Origin: Opitutales bacterium
GTDB taxonomy: Bacteria; Verrucomicrobiota; Verrucomicrobiia; Opitutales; Intestinicryptomonadaceae
Length of the DNA stretch: 64,000 bases
Assembly: GCA_015061945.1 (NCBI GenBank)
Contig: SUVP01000001.1
Coordinates: 434,001 to 498,000, forward strand
Reading direction: 5' to 3'
Both the position numbers and the translations under genes were made by a program. The notes beneath the pieces were generated by a model, which did no database searches, had not been told where the DNA came from, and worked only from the letters and a program-made list of their open reading frames with translations. Below, one piece after another: positions 35,331 to 44,936 of the stretch. Position 1 is the stretch's first letter, and every line of letters begins with the position of its first letter.

Positions 35331-37190
35331 TCAGAAAAAACGTGCGAGTTCAGAATCGGAAATTTCTTTTAGAGTGAGCGAACCTGTTGGCGATGTCATA
35401 TGGTTATCGCCCGACAACAATCGTGCCAAGAGTTCTGTCGCCGACACTTCGTTGCAATCAAAACTTGCCGAGCCGATTCTTTCGACAAGAGCTTTTGCAA
35501 AACTTTCGTCCGACATCCCCGATTTTTTTAGAGTTTTATTTTCTTCGCGTGCTATCTCCACAAAGTCGCGTATAAAGTTTTCTGCATTGGCATATTTGAG
35601 CCAAGCTGGAATTGCAAGTATCCGATAAAATGCTTTTCCGAAATCTTCAATTTGGAAACCGCAAGTTTCAAAAGCTTTTCTGTTGGCAGAAAAATACTCA
35701 TCATCGCCTCGCTCAAACTTGAGTGATATTGGCACAAGTAGCGTTTGCGAAATTGCGTTGCTTCCACGTAAAGCGTGTAAAATTTCTTCATATCGCACAC
35801 GTTTGATTGCCGAAGAAATCGACATTAAAACTAAGCCTTTTGCGGTTTCAAAAATCGCATAACGTTTTTTCAAACACCCAATATATTTCCAATTTGCGAC
35901 GATTGCAGAAGTTTGTGAAACCTTCTCTTTTTGTTGCTGAACAGGCTTTGAAATTGTCTTCTGCTCAACTGGTTGCTCCACTTCATTTTTTAACAATACT
36001 TTGTCTTCTGCGATTTTTTCAGCGTTTGCAGGCGACGTCGATTTTGTGAAAGCTTGCGTTGTTTGCGGAGTAAACGCTGGTTTTGGCAAAATTGAAATTT
36101 TTGGAGATTCTTTCTTCGGCTGAATATCGTCTACATCGATAGCTGTTTGCACTGAATTTTCCGATGTCTGCAAGGATCGTGCCGATGCTTGACTTTTCAG
36201 TTCTGCGAGAATTGTCTCAAATAGAAAATCTCTAATTTCAAATTCATTTTTCAAACGCACTTCTCGTTTTTGTGGGTGTACATTTACATCGACTGTTTCT
36301 GGATCGAGTTCGATAAAAAGAAATGCCGATGCAAACCTACCCTTTGGAATGTACTGCGAGTACGCCTCTTTAATTGCAGAATAAACTACCTTGCATTCTA
36401 CTGGGCGACCATTAACAAACGCACAAATATTTCTACTTGTCGGGAAAGATTCACCTGCTTTTAAAATCGCACCACAAACTTTTGCGTACTTTGATTCTGC
36501 TTTCGGAAGTTCGATTAGCTTGCCCGCAATTTCCCCTCCAAAAATTCTTTCGATGCGTTCAATCGTACCAACGTTGCGTTCGGAGCGGAACACAACCCGA
36601 GAATTTTCAATCAGCGTAATCGACAAATGCGGTAATGCGAGGGCGTACAACCGACAAAGTTTTATGATATGCGACGCTTCAACATTATCGCTCTTCAAAA
36701 ATTTTCGACGTGCTGGCACCGAGCAGAAAAGATTTTCGACAATAATTTCAGTTCCCGAAGCCATACCGCAATCACGAACAGAATTTACGCAACCTGCATA
36801 GACATCAATTTCTGTTCCGAAAGTTTGCGACTCTGGACGTGTACGTATTTTAAATTTGCTGACACTTGCAATCGACGGCACAGCTTCGCCTCTGAAGCCA
36901 TAGCTTGAAATTCTGAAAAGGTCTTCAGGAGCTCTAATTTTACTTGTCGCATGAGGCTCGAGCGAAGTCAACGCTTGTTGGCGAGTCATCCCGCAACCAT
37001 CGTCAGACACTTTTATGAAAGACTTTCCGCCTCGCTTAAATTCAATCTCTATGCGAGTTGCACCAGCGTCGATTGCGTTTTCAATCAACTCTTTCGCCAC
37101 TGCAGATGGACGCTCGACAACTTCACCAGCGGCGATTCTATTTGCGACATCGTCGGGTAAAATTCTAATTTCTGGCGGAGTTTTTTTCAT
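35331..37190 (-). CDS. mutL: DNA mismatch repair protein MutL
   Basis: 619 aa. The GHKL ATPase N-terminus is intact: ANRIAAGEVVERPSAVAKEL, NAIDAGAT, DDGCGM and GFRGEA. A Lys/Gln/Pro/Ser-rich linker (about 340-430) joins the C-terminal dimerisation domain. That domain lacks the DQHAxxER endonuclease motif (the equivalent region reads SISSAIKRVRYEE) and the CPHGRP motif near the end. It therefore resembles nuclease-less MutL of the E. coli type, which depend on MutH or another strand cue. No mutS, mutH or dam lies in the window. Confidence 0.93.
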   Translation of the reverse strand: MKKTPPEIRILPDDVANRIAAGEVVERPSAVAKELIENAIDAGATRIEIEFKRGGKSFIKVSDDGCGMTRQQALTSLEPHATSKIRAPEDLFRISSYGFRGEAVPSIASVSKFKIRTRPESQTFGTEIDVYAGCVNSVRDCGMASGTEIIVENLFCSVPARRKFLKSDNVEASHIIKLCRLYALALPHLSITLIENSRVVFRSERNVGTIERIERIFGGEIAGKLIELPKAESKYAKVCGAILKAGESFPTSRNICAFVNGRPVECKVVYSAIKEAYSQYIPKGRFASAFLFIELDPETVDVNVHPQKREVRLKNEFEIRDFLFETILAELKSQASARSLQTSENSVQTAIDVDDIQPKKESPKISILPKPAFTPQTTQAFTKSTSPANAEKIAEDKVLLKNEVEQPVEQKTISKPVQQQKEKVSQTSAIVANWKYIGCLKKRYAIFETAKGLVLMSISSAIKRVRYEEILHALRGSNAISQTLLVPISLKFERGDDEYFSANRKAFETCGFQIEDFGKAFYRILAIPAWLKYANAENFIRDFVEIAREENKTLKKSGMSDESFAKALVERIGSASFDCNEVSATELLARLLSGDNHMTSPTGSLTLKEISDSELARFF

Positions 37191-37309
37191 AAAAAAATCT
37201 AAAACAATAGTTGCCTAAAATGCGTCTATGCTCAAGTAAAATTTAAATCAGTTTATATGCAAAATAATATTTTATTTGACTACAAAATTACATCTGAAAA
37301 AATAAATTT

Positions 37310-38704
37310 ATGAAGTTTATGAAAAAAGCACTTATTATTTTTACATTGGCGGTTGCAACACTCGCATTCGCAAAACAAGATCAAAAATCGAACGTTTATC
37401 AAAACGGCGACAGAGCATGTATGGTAGGCGATAGTATCACAGCAGGTGGTTGGTACACGTCAAACATTATGATGTATTACATAACACGCTTCCCTGAAAT
37501 GTATGTCGATTGGCGAAACATCGGCATTTCAGGCGACGGTTGCCACGGGATTCTTTGGAGAATGAATTGGGATATTCTCCCGCAATTAGGTCAAAAGCAA
37601 GCAGTCTCAGTTTTGATGATTGGGATGAACGATGTAGGCAGAAATAAATTTGGCAAAGAATCTCGTGAAAAATTAGGCGAAGAAAAATTACAAAAACGTA
37701 TTTTGTCTACTCGCAAAAACTACACAAACAACTTAACAAAAGTTATAGATGCACTTTCTGAAAACTCTCGCAAACTTATCGTTTTCACTCCGTCTATCTA
37801 TGACCAAACTGGCGACTTGCCTGCAGAAAATCTTTTCGGCGTAAACGATGAACTTGTAGTATTCGGTCAAATCGGAACAGAACTGGCATCGAAAAAACCA
37901 AATGCTGTTGCAGTAGATATGTCGAAAGCGATGCTCGAAACAAATGCAAAATTGCAAGCAACAGAAGGCAAAGGTAAGACAATCGTCGGGAATGACCGTG
38001 TTCACCCAAAATTTGCAGGTGGCTTGGTAATGCTCAACAAATGGCTCACCGATTTCAAAGAACCAACTGAAGTTTCAAATATCGAAATCAACGCAAAGAA
38101 AAAATCAATCAAGCGTGCATTCAACTGCGACATCACAAAACTCAATGTTGAGAAAGGGAAAATCTCGTTTGATATTCTCGAAGCATCTATCCCATTTGTA
38201 GTTCCAGCAGACGCACAATACGTTTTGAAATACGTTCCTTTTCACGACAACTTCAACCGCCAAATCCTGAAAATTTCAGGTCTCAAAGGCAAGTATGCTT
38301 TGAAAATTGATGGACAAAAAGTTGGCGAGTATACAGCAAAAGAACTCGCAAAGGGCGTAAACTTGGCAACAAATGCAAATACGCCACAATACAAACAAGC
38401 TGAAAACGTTTACAAAATTTGCACAAGATTCAGAGGCGAAGCTGCAACATATCGTTCAATATTTATGATTGAATTGTTCAATCGCAAACAAATGGATAAG
38501 CTTCTTACAATAAAAGAAAAAATCGCGTTTGCGACAAATCACGCAAAGACATTAAAATCGGGTTTTGTAAAAAATGCGACAGAACGATACGCAAAAAACA
38601 AACCTCGCCAAGCTGAAATAGCAAAGAACCTAAAACAAATAAACGACCTTATTTATAGAGCAAGCAAACCAAAGCCTCATAAATACGAACTCGAAAAAAT
38701 CTAA
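37310..38704 (+). CDS. Secreted SGNH/GDSL-type esterase
   Basis: Exported hydrolase, probably a carbohydrate esterase, 464 aa. Signal peptide to about AFA (residues 19-21). SGNH blocks: Ser42 in VGDSITAGG, Gly in NIGISGDG, Asn in MIGMNDV, and Asp229/His232 in NDRVHPKFAGG. The remaining 230 residues form beta-rich and helical C-terminal parts, longer than simple SGNH enzymes. ATG 37310 and ATG 37319 are both possible starts; both keep the signal peptide. Deacetylation of plant or host glycans is a reasonable guess given neighbouring hydrolases in this genome. Confidence 0.82.
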   Translation: MKFMKKALIIFTLAVATLAFAKQDQKSNVYQNGDRACMVGDSITAGGWYTSNIMMYYITRFPEMYVDWRNIGISGDGCHGILWRMNWDILPQLGQKQAVSVLMIGMNDVGRNKFGKESREKLGEEKLQKRILSTRKNYTNNLTKVIDALSENSRKLIVFTPSIYDQTGDLPAENLFGVNDELVVFGQIGTELASKKPNAVAVDMSKAMLETNAKLQATEGKGKTIVGNDRVHPKFAGGLVMLNKWLTDFKEPTEVSNIEINAKKKSIKRAFNCDITKLNVEKGKISFDILEASIPFVVPADAQYVLKYVPFHDNFNRQILKISGLKGKYALKIDGQKVGEYTAKELAKGVNLATNANTPQYKQAENVYKICTRFRGEAATYRSIFMIELFNRKQMDKLLTIKEKIAFATNHAKTLKSGFVKNATERYAKNKPRQAEIAKNLKQINDLIYRASKPKPHKYELEKI

Positions 38705-38716
38705 ATTTAAGCAACG

Positions 38717-38745
38717 ACGCACAGAGAAATCTGTGCGTTTTTTTT
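38717..38745 (+). terminator. Intrinsic terminator
   Basis: Stem ACGCACAGA (38717-38725), GAAA tetraloop, TCTGTGCGT (38730-38738), then T-run. Confidence 0.88.
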
Positions 38746-38790
38746 GGTAAACTCTCGACATTTAAAAAACGTCGTTTTAATATAACGTTA

Positions 38791-40200
38791 ATGAAAATTT
38801 ATTTTATCGGAATTTGTGGTACTGCGACTGGGAATGTCGCTATTTTGATGAAACGCTTGGGGCATACTGTTTGTGGTAGCGATACCGGAATGTACGAACC
38901 TATGAAAAGTGCACTCGCAAATGCTGGCGTTGACGCACGCGAAGGTTGGAACCCAAAAAATCTCGAAGAATTTTCTCCTGATATTGTCGTTGTCGGCAAC
39001 GCAATTAGCAGAATGAATGTGGAGCTCGAGTTTATGTTGGCATCACGGAAATACAAATACACGAGCCTTTCGGCACTCATTGGTGAAAATCTCATCGGCG
39101 AAAGAAAGTCGCTTGTAGTAAGCGGAACGCACGGGAAGACCACAACAACGTGCCTTTCGGCTTACCTGCTCCGTGCAAATTCTTGCAATGTGGGATGGCT
39201 TATCGGTGGCGTTCCGACAGACCTTGCCGAAGGTGGATCTAACCTTGGAGCCCTCGACGCACCATTCACAATCGAAGGCGATGAGTACGACACCGCATAT
39301 TTCGATAAGCGAAGTAAATTTATCCACTATCGTCCACATATTCTTTTGGTCAATAATATTGAGTTCGACCACGCCGACATTTTCCGAGACCTCATCGATG
39401 TAAAACGTACATTCACGCACGTTAGAAGAATCGTGTCGCCACTGGGTGCAATCGTTGAAAATGGCGACGACGAAAACATCGCATCGCTCGAAACTACACC
39501 TTGGACAAAACAAATTAAAGTCGGCTTTGGCGACCACTGCGATGTCGTCATAAAAAACTTTACGCAATTGGGCGACTCGTCGTCGTTCACGCTCAAATAC
39601 GGCAATATTGAAAAAACGGTTGAATGGAATTTGCAAGGCGAGTACAACGCACGCAACTGTGCGATGGCATCGGTTGGCGTTGCTCTTATAATGGGCGGTA
39701 AACATCCTCTCGACCTCGATTTATCGGCACTTGCAAACTTCAAAGGCGTAAAGCGTCGACAAGAAATAATTTTGAATACTCCAAAAATTTTGGCGATTGA
39801 AGATTTTGGGCATCACCCCACTGCACTGAAATTGACAATAGAATCTATGCGACAAAAATATCCCGACAAGAAATTATATGTCGCCTTTGAGCCACGCTCG
39901 AACACTGCAAAAATGAATGTCTTTCAAGACGCATTCGGCGAAGCGTTGGCAATGGCAGACTGTGCGTACATCGGGGCTGTCGACACTCGCAAAACTGCCG
40001 AAGACAAGAGAATGAATACGGCAGAAATGGTCGCAAAACATTCTCCAGAAAAGCTGAAAGCGTTTACAACAAATGCGGAACTGCTCGAACATCTCTCTGC
40101 CGACATCTCGAAAGAATCGCAAAATTGCGTTTGCGTATTTTTCAGCAATGGCTCGTTTGACGGAATCCACAAAGAATTTGCAAAAAGATTTTCAATATAA
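38791..40200 (+). CDS. mpl: UDP-N-acetylmuramate:L-Ala-gamma-D-Glu-meso-DAP ligase
   Basis: Murein-recycling Mur ligase that attaches recycled tripeptide to UDP-MurNAc. N-terminal Rossmann KIYFIGICGTATGNVA, P-loop GTHGKTTTT (from residue 112), and NNIEFDHADIF are typical. Against MurC, Mpl favours DEYDTAYFDKRSKFIHYRP (seen here) and length 450-470 aa (469 here). It implies meso-DAP peptidoglycan and recycling. Stands alone between two terminators. Confidence 0.92.
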   Translation: MKIYFIGICGTATGNVAILMKRLGHTVCGSDTGMYEPMKSALANAGVDAREGWNPKNLEEFSPDIVVVGNAISRMNVELEFMLASRKYKYTSLSALIGENLIGERKSLVVSGTHGKTTTTCLSAYLLRANSCNVGWLIGGVPTDLAEGGSNLGALDAPFTIEGDEYDTAYFDKRSKFIHYRPHILLVNNIEFDHADIFRDLIDVKRTFTHVRRIVSPLGAIVENGDDENIASLETTPWTKQIKVGFGDHCDVVIKNFTQLGDSSSFTLKYGNIEKTVEWNLQGEYNARNCAMASVGVALIMGGKHPLDLDLSALANFKGVKRRQEIILNTPKILAIEDFGHHPTALKLTIESMRQKYPDKKLYVAFEPRSNTAKMNVFQDAFGEALAMADCAYIGAVDTRKTAEDKRMNTAEMVAKHSPEKLKAFTTNAELLEHLSADISKESQNCVCVFFSNGSFDGIHKEFAKRFSI

Positions 40201-40230
40201 AAATTACGACAATCTTTTTTACAAAACATA

Positions 40231-40258
40231 AAAGCGAGACTTTCTCTCGCTTTTTTTT
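40231..40258. terminator. Intrinsic terminator between mpl and the MCP-like gene
   Basis: Stem AAAGCGAGA (40231-40239) pairs with TCTCGCTTT (40245-40253), then T-run. It serves mpl. Confidence 0.8.
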
Positions 40259-40267
40259 ATTTCAGAT

Positions 40268-42172
40268 TTATCGCTGACGCAACCGCATCAATTCTTGTTC
40301 AGTCGACTTCGCAAAGCCTGCAAACCTCGCAAGCGACTCTTCTATTTTTGCAAGATTTTCCTGTGCGTCTTGCAACGACATATCCGACGTTCCACGTTCA
40401 CGCAACGATACCGATATCGTGTTTGATGCCGAAGAAACTTTTGAAAGAGATGCTGTCAACTCTGCAAGTCCTTTGTTGATTTCTTCGAGAATTTTTGAAT
40501 CAGACTCAAGCGAAGACAAAAACTTTTTTGCATCGTCCGACCCTTTATCGATTGTCTCAACAATCATATCTCTAATCGACTCAATATCCACAACCGATAT
40601 CACTGTACGTTTTGACAACACTTTGATTTGTTCAGCCAACGTACCAAGCCCTGACCCTTTTATACCAGCTTTAGCCGTTTCAATCGCAAGATTAAGCCCC
40701 AAAATATTGGCTTTATCAGCGATAGCTGTGAAAGTTTCGGCAATCAAACTCATCTTGTTTGCGGTCTCACGAATCACAGAAAGACTCGCAATCAACTTCG
40801 ATGCAAGCTCGGAAACTTGTGTAATTTCACTCGAGACATCGGCAACCGACTTCGACTGCAAGCGAACATTTTGTTCCAACGACCCCAATTTATCACGGAT
40901 AGATTGCGACGAACTCGCAAGCGTTGCGTCCGATTTATCACGCACCGCAATTTTTGAATCTATGCGAACAAGCCCATTAGAAACGCTCGCAACAAGTGGC
41001 TTTTGGTAAGACGCAACATCAACAGCTTCGCTATTTAATTTTTCAACCGACGCAATAATTTCAGATGATGATTTCTGCAAGCTCTCAATCGTATCGCATA
41101 TACGCAAATAATTTTCAGCCATACTGAAAAATGGTTCGATTTTCCGTGGCAAACGCTCCGCTAATTCTCGTGCCTGTGCGAACTTTGATGCCGACATCAT
41201 TTCGGCAATTTTCGCTGTGCGATATGCAGTCAAAACGATTGAACGCACAACTAAAATTGCGACGATTATCGCAAACAAAAAGATTCCACCAAATGTTCCG
41301 TAAACAATTTTCACATTCAACAAAATTGAATCGGCTTTTGAATTTAAAGACTCTGCCAACAACGTGTTTGTTGAATTCCACAAATTATTTGATACCGATT
41401 CTATCGAGTTCAACGCTACTTCGGCTTGCTTGTTTTCAAACGTTTTGCCCTGCCATAGTTTTGACATCGCAGTGTTGAATTCAGCAAAAGATGAATTCAA
41501 TTTTGTGATATTACCAATTATCGCCATCGTCTTTTTTGAATCATACAACGCACACGCCTTACGTAATCCGTTAGAAATTTCACGGACATCTTGTTCGATT
41601 GCAACACAACGGGCGACCAAAATTTGCATCTGCATCTTTTCAATTTGTGTTGGATTCTTTGAAAGTATTTCTGACAATTTAAAAATATCAGAATATAATT
41701 TTGGGAATAATGCCGACGCAACATCCATCAAAATATGAGTGTTCATATTTTCGTCTAAAAGCAAACCACTCTGTTGCGATATGTGCGAGGCAACCTCAGA
41801 AACTAATTCCGCTGACATTGGGTTTTTCACAAAACTCTCAATCGCCGAATGTGAATATAACATCTTTGCGGAGCGTCCAGTCGAAACGTTTTTTCCGCCT
41901 TTAGATGCTATTTTTTTAGATGTAGCAATCAACTCATTTGAAAAACGATGCACTTCGGCTTTCTTAGCTTTTGCACCTTTTGTGTACGCCAGATGTGATA
42001 TATTCGCAAGCGACGAAAGCATTTTTCCGCCATAGCTTTCTGTTTTACATATCTCAATTTTTTCGTATTGCCCGTAAGAATAAAAAGCCAAAGGCAATAC
42101 TGCCGTCAGCGATGATATTATCACGATAATCGCAAGGCGTACCCAAAGATTTTTAAAGCTAAATGTTTTCAT
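40268..42172 (-). CDS. Methyl-accepting chemotaxis-like transducer (orphan, degenerate tip)
   Basis: 634-residue membrane receptor. TM1 at about 12-33, a periplasmic helical domain of about 260 residues, TM2 at about 293-313, a HAMP-like linker, then a long helical hairpin. The tip region reads ADKANILGLNLAIETAKAG followed by GSGLGTLAEQIKVLSKRT, recognisable as an MCP signalling tip but with substitutions (the standard has EAARAGE.GRGFAVVA). The KCTRL-type methylation motifs are not clear. No che or flagellar genes are in the window. It could serve a non-motility Che-like pathway or be decaying. Confidence 0.75.
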   Translation of the reverse strand: MKTFSFKNLWVRLAIIVIISSLTAVLPLAFYSYGQYEKIEICKTESYGGKMLSSLANISHLAYTKGAKAKKAEVHRFSNELIATSKKIASKGGKNVSTGRSAKMLYSHSAIESFVKNPMSAELVSEVASHISQQSGLLLDENMNTHILMDVASALFPKLYSDIFKLSEILSKNPTQIEKMQMQILVARCVAIEQDVREISNGLRKACALYDSKKTMAIIGNITKLNSSFAEFNTAMSKLWQGKTFENKQAEVALNSIESVSNNLWNSTNTLLAESLNSKADSILLNVKIVYGTFGGIFLFAIIVAILVVRSIVLTAYRTAKIAEMMSASKFAQARELAERLPRKIEPFFSMAENYLRICDTIESLQKSSSEIIASVEKLNSEAVDVASYQKPLVASVSNGLVRIDSKIAVRDKSDATLASSSQSIRDKLGSLEQNVRLQSKSVADVSSEITQVSELASKLIASLSVIRETANKMSLIAETFTAIADKANILGLNLAIETAKAGIKGSGLGTLAEQIKVLSKRTVISVVDIESIRDMIVETIDKGSDDAKKFLSSLESDSKILEEINKGLAELTASLSKVSSASNTISVSLRERGTSDMSLQDAQENLAKIEESLARFAGFAKSTEQELMRLRQR

Positions 42173-42258
42173 TGTTCAAATATACTTTAGATATTTCGAC
42201 GAAAGATAGCAACAAATTTATGCAATAAACAAAATGAGGTCGTTATTTTAAACGACAA

Positions 42259-42290
42259 AAAAACCGAGGGCATAAAAGCTCTCGGTTTTT
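42259..42290 (-). terminator. Terminator of the 228-aa secreted protein
   Basis: Stem AAAAACCGAGGGC pairs with GCTCTCGGTTTTT (one G-U), with T-run on the minus strand. Confidence 0.8.
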
Positions 42291-42307
42291 TATCAAAAGT
42301 ATTAAAC

Positions 42308-42994
42308 TTATTTTGTAGCCGATGAAACAACTGTTGAGTCCGGAACAGTTTCGTTACCAGCGTTTGCTTCAGCTTCTTGAACTGATGTTGGTGTTACAAC
42401 TGGTGCTGGAGCAACTGTTGTTGGTGCTTGTGCTGTTACACCTGCGTTGCCAACTGAACCTACGAGTTCGCCATCGCTGTTGATTGCAACTGCCACTGGA
42501 GCCGATGATGTTTTACCATCAACGTTCGATGTAACGTTACCATTTGTTTGTGCAACTTGTGTTTCTGGGTTGAAAGTTGTTTCTGTGTTAGCTTCGTATG
42601 TTGCACCATTCATTTCAACAGTTGCTTTAACTGTTGCAACGTCGTTGCCATTTACAACTGCGTTAGTGATTGTTACAACAATCTTGATTTGTGTTTCTAC
42701 TGGTTCATAACCATCGCCCAATGATGCCTTGATTGCGAGCATCGATGCACTGATAGCACGACCGTTTATAGAATTTGGATCTGTATGTGAAAGAGCTGCC
42801 AAGAGAGCCTGACGGAGAGCTTCTTCAGAATTGATCTTATCAGTTGGGTTAATAGTAATATTCATTACGATATTACCTTTTTCCGAGCCAACTTGAACTT
42901 GAATCGGTGCTTTAGCCGATGCATTGTCTGCTGCATATGTTGAGCAGGCAAGAATTGAAGCTGCGATGACTGCTATGTACTTTAGAATTTTCAT
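42308..42994 (-). CDS. Secreted hypothetical protein, 228 aa
   Basis: Signal peptide MKILKYIAVIAASILACSTYA then a Val/Thr/Asn-rich beta-strand domain (about 30-150) and a low-complexity Ala/Pro/Thr/Val tail (about 165-228). No Cys lipobox at the cleavage site, so probably free in the periplasm or secreted. I do not recognise it. Upstream DNA is AT-rich with no clear SD. Possibly a surface or envelope protein with a Pro/Ala spacer tail. Confidence 0.62.
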   Translation of the reverse strand: MKILKYIAVIAASILACSTYAADNASAKAPIQVQVGSEKGNIVMNITINPTDKINSEEALRQALLAALSHTDPNSINGRAISASMLAIKASLGDGYEPVETQIKIVVTITNAVVNGNDVATVKATVEMNGATYEANTETTFNPETQVAQTNGNVTSNVDGKTSSAPVAVAINSDGELVGSVGNAGVTAQAPTTVAPAPVVTPTSVQEAEANAGNETVPDSTVVSSATK

Positions 42995-43255
42995 ATTTTT
43001 ACTTTCTTTGGTTTAAAATTTTTTTTGCGTTGTGTCCTTATTGTGAAAGAAAACGCTAATATATCTTTAATCGTTTTCAAGCTTTTTTTTATTTTTTTTT
43101 AGATTTATTTTCAGATAACTTTTAAGGCTATCGACAAATTTTTGTTTTGCATAATATATAAAAATAGTCCTTAATGGAAGCAGAAGATTATAATCGTTCG
43201 CGTTCTGCCCATAGGGGTAGTCGCGTTTTTCAAACCCAAAAGGATAAAAAAAAGA

Positions 43256-44863
43256 ATGTCCGAAGAAAACAAACAAACAGAAAATCGACAAGAAGTCGAT
43301 TTGAGCCAGTTGACTAATATCGAATTCGCTACCGCTTGGACACCGAGTTCTTCTGTAAAGAAGGATTTTGGCGACAACCAACGTGGAAGCTTCCGCCGTC
43401 AAGATAAAGACAAGAAAAGAGATTTCGGCGAAAGAAAATTCGACAAACCACGCAAAAAATTCAACTCCGACAAGCCTCGTGGAAACGATAAGAAGTTCCG
43501 CAAGCAAGGCAAGAATGACGGAAAGCGTAAGCAACAAGCTCCGTTCAACTTCTCAATGGAAGTTCTTTTCTATCCTGACGACGCCCCATTTAATAAGCTC
43601 GCCGATATTATGAAGAGCTCGAAACGCACATATCAACTTTTTGATATTGCAAAGCTCGTGTTGGAAAAGTCGGACAGATTTATCGTCTTGGCAAAAAATC
43701 TCCCAGCAGAAGACGGGACAACTAAGCCATTGTACTGTGCTCAGCCTTTGAACATCCCATTTGAAGATGAGGCATCGGCAAAAGCATCGGCTATCGAATA
43801 CTATGTAAACGAACTTTTTGAAAAGGTACAAATTGAAGTTGAACCACCAAAAGGCAACTTCCAACTCGTCAACAAGTGCAATGCAACTGGCGACCTTCTC
43901 GGTGCTCCAAATTGGCACAGATACAACGAGTACTTGCGTGAATACCACCGCGAAAAATGCTCAAAGATGTCGTTTGAAGCTTTCTTGGCAACAATCGAAG
44001 CCGTCCGCGATGCCGACTCTATCTCGACTTGGCTCGAACAAATGAAAACTCGCGACGTCTACAAACTTAAGAACGCAACCGAAGGCGAAAATGATACCTT
44101 TGATACTCGTGAAGCAGCGTCAAATTATGTCGTACACAAAATTGGTGCAGATCTTGTTAAGTCTTACGAACAAGTTAGAATGCGTGGCGTAAACCTTTCG
44201 GCAATGCCATTTGGCAGAATCCGTCGCAATATCGAAGAAGCATGGCGTAAACAAAACCGTTTCCCAATCGTAACGGCAAATAATTTGCGTGGACGCTTGC
44301 GTCGTGAAGGCTTTGCAGTTTACAAGCGTGGAAGCAAAGGTTTTGCGTTCGTATCGGTTGTAAAGCGTAAGTTCCTTCTCGAAGGCGATAAGCTCGCAGA
44401 TATGCCACAAAAGATTTTTGATTTCATCACCGAAAATCCAGCAATCTCGACAGTTGACTTGCCATATAAATTCCTCGGATTGACTCCTCCAGAAGTTCAA
44501 CCAAAAGCAAAAACTCTTGCAGAAGAAAATAAGGAAGGCAAAGCAGATACTATCGACTCTATCGAAACAACTGCAGAATTGACAGATGAACAAAAAGCTC
44601 AGATGAACACCATTTGGAGCGAGCTTATGTGGCTTGTTTCAGAAGGTTATGTAGTTGAATATGCTGACTCAACTCTCCAAGCAAACCCTTATTTGCCACG
44701 ACCAAAAGATAAGTCTGAAAAAGTCGAAGAGCCTGAAAATCTCGGCATCGCAGACGAACCTATCGTAGCACCAAAGGCAGAAGAAAATGTCGAAGAAACA
44801 GCTGAAGAAGTTGCAGAAGAATCGGCAGAACAAGTTGAGCAAACAGAAGAAAAAGCAGAATAG
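43256..44863 (+). CDS. Conserved hypothetical protein with basic N-terminal tail
   Basis: 535 aa. Residues about 35-95 are a disordered Lys/Arg/Asp-rich tail (for example KDKKRDFGERKFDKPRKKF), likely nucleic-acid binding. A central domain has EVLFYPDDAPFNKLADIMK, RRNIEEAWRKQNRFPIV and NNLRGRLRREGFAVYKRGS. A winged-helix-like part (about 370-400 and 440-480) follows and the last 60 residues are Glu-rich. I do not recognise a named family; similar hypotheticals may occur in Verrucomicrobiota. AAGGATAAAA precedes the ATG. A transcription or RNA-related role is only a guess. Confidence 0.7.
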   Translation: MSEENKQTENRQEVDLSQLTNIEFATAWTPSSSVKKDFGDNQRGSFRRQDKDKKRDFGERKFDKPRKKFNSDKPRGNDKKFRKQGKNDGKRKQQAPFNFSMEVLFYPDDAPFNKLADIMKSSKRTYQLFDIAKLVLEKSDRFIVLAKNLPAEDGTTKPLYCAQPLNIPFEDEASAKASAIEYYVNELFEKVQIEVEPPKGNFQLVNKCNATGDLLGAPNWHRYNEYLREYHREKCSKMSFEAFLATIEAVRDADSISTWLEQMKTRDVYKLKNATEGENDTFDTREAASNYVVHKIGADLVKSYEQVRMRGVNLSAMPFGRIRRNIEEAWRKQNRFPIVTANNLRGRLRREGFAVYKRGSKGFAFVSVVKRKFLLEGDKLADMPQKIFDFITENPAISTVDLPYKFLGLTPPEVQPKAKTLAEENKEGKADTIDSIETTAELTDEQKAQMNTIWSELMWLVSEGYVVEYADSTLQANPYLPRPKDKSEKVEEPENLGIADEPIVAPKAEENVEETAEEVAEESAEQVEQTEEKAE

Positions 44864-44880
44864 TTCACGCCTTTTAATAG

Positions 44881-44920
44881 AAAATTCCGACTCTATTTAT
44901 TTAGTGTCGGAATTTTTTTT
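44881..44920 (+). terminator. Intrinsic terminator
   Basis: Stem AAATTCCGAC (44882-44891) pairs with GTCGGAATTT (44906-44915), then T-run. Confidence 0.82.
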
Positions 44921-44936
44921 GCATATATTTTGCGAT

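Noticed and set aside
43174-43314. Short plus-strand ORF MEAEDYNRSRSAHRGS... overlapping the start of the 535-aa gene
   Set aside because: No ribosome binding site, overlaps another frame and composition is simply basic; more likely 5' UTR.
43067-43537. 156-codon minus-strand frame across the 5' end of the 535-aa gene
   Set aside because: It is antisense to a better supported gene and has a low-complexity Lys/Asn-rich end from AT-rich intergenic DNA.
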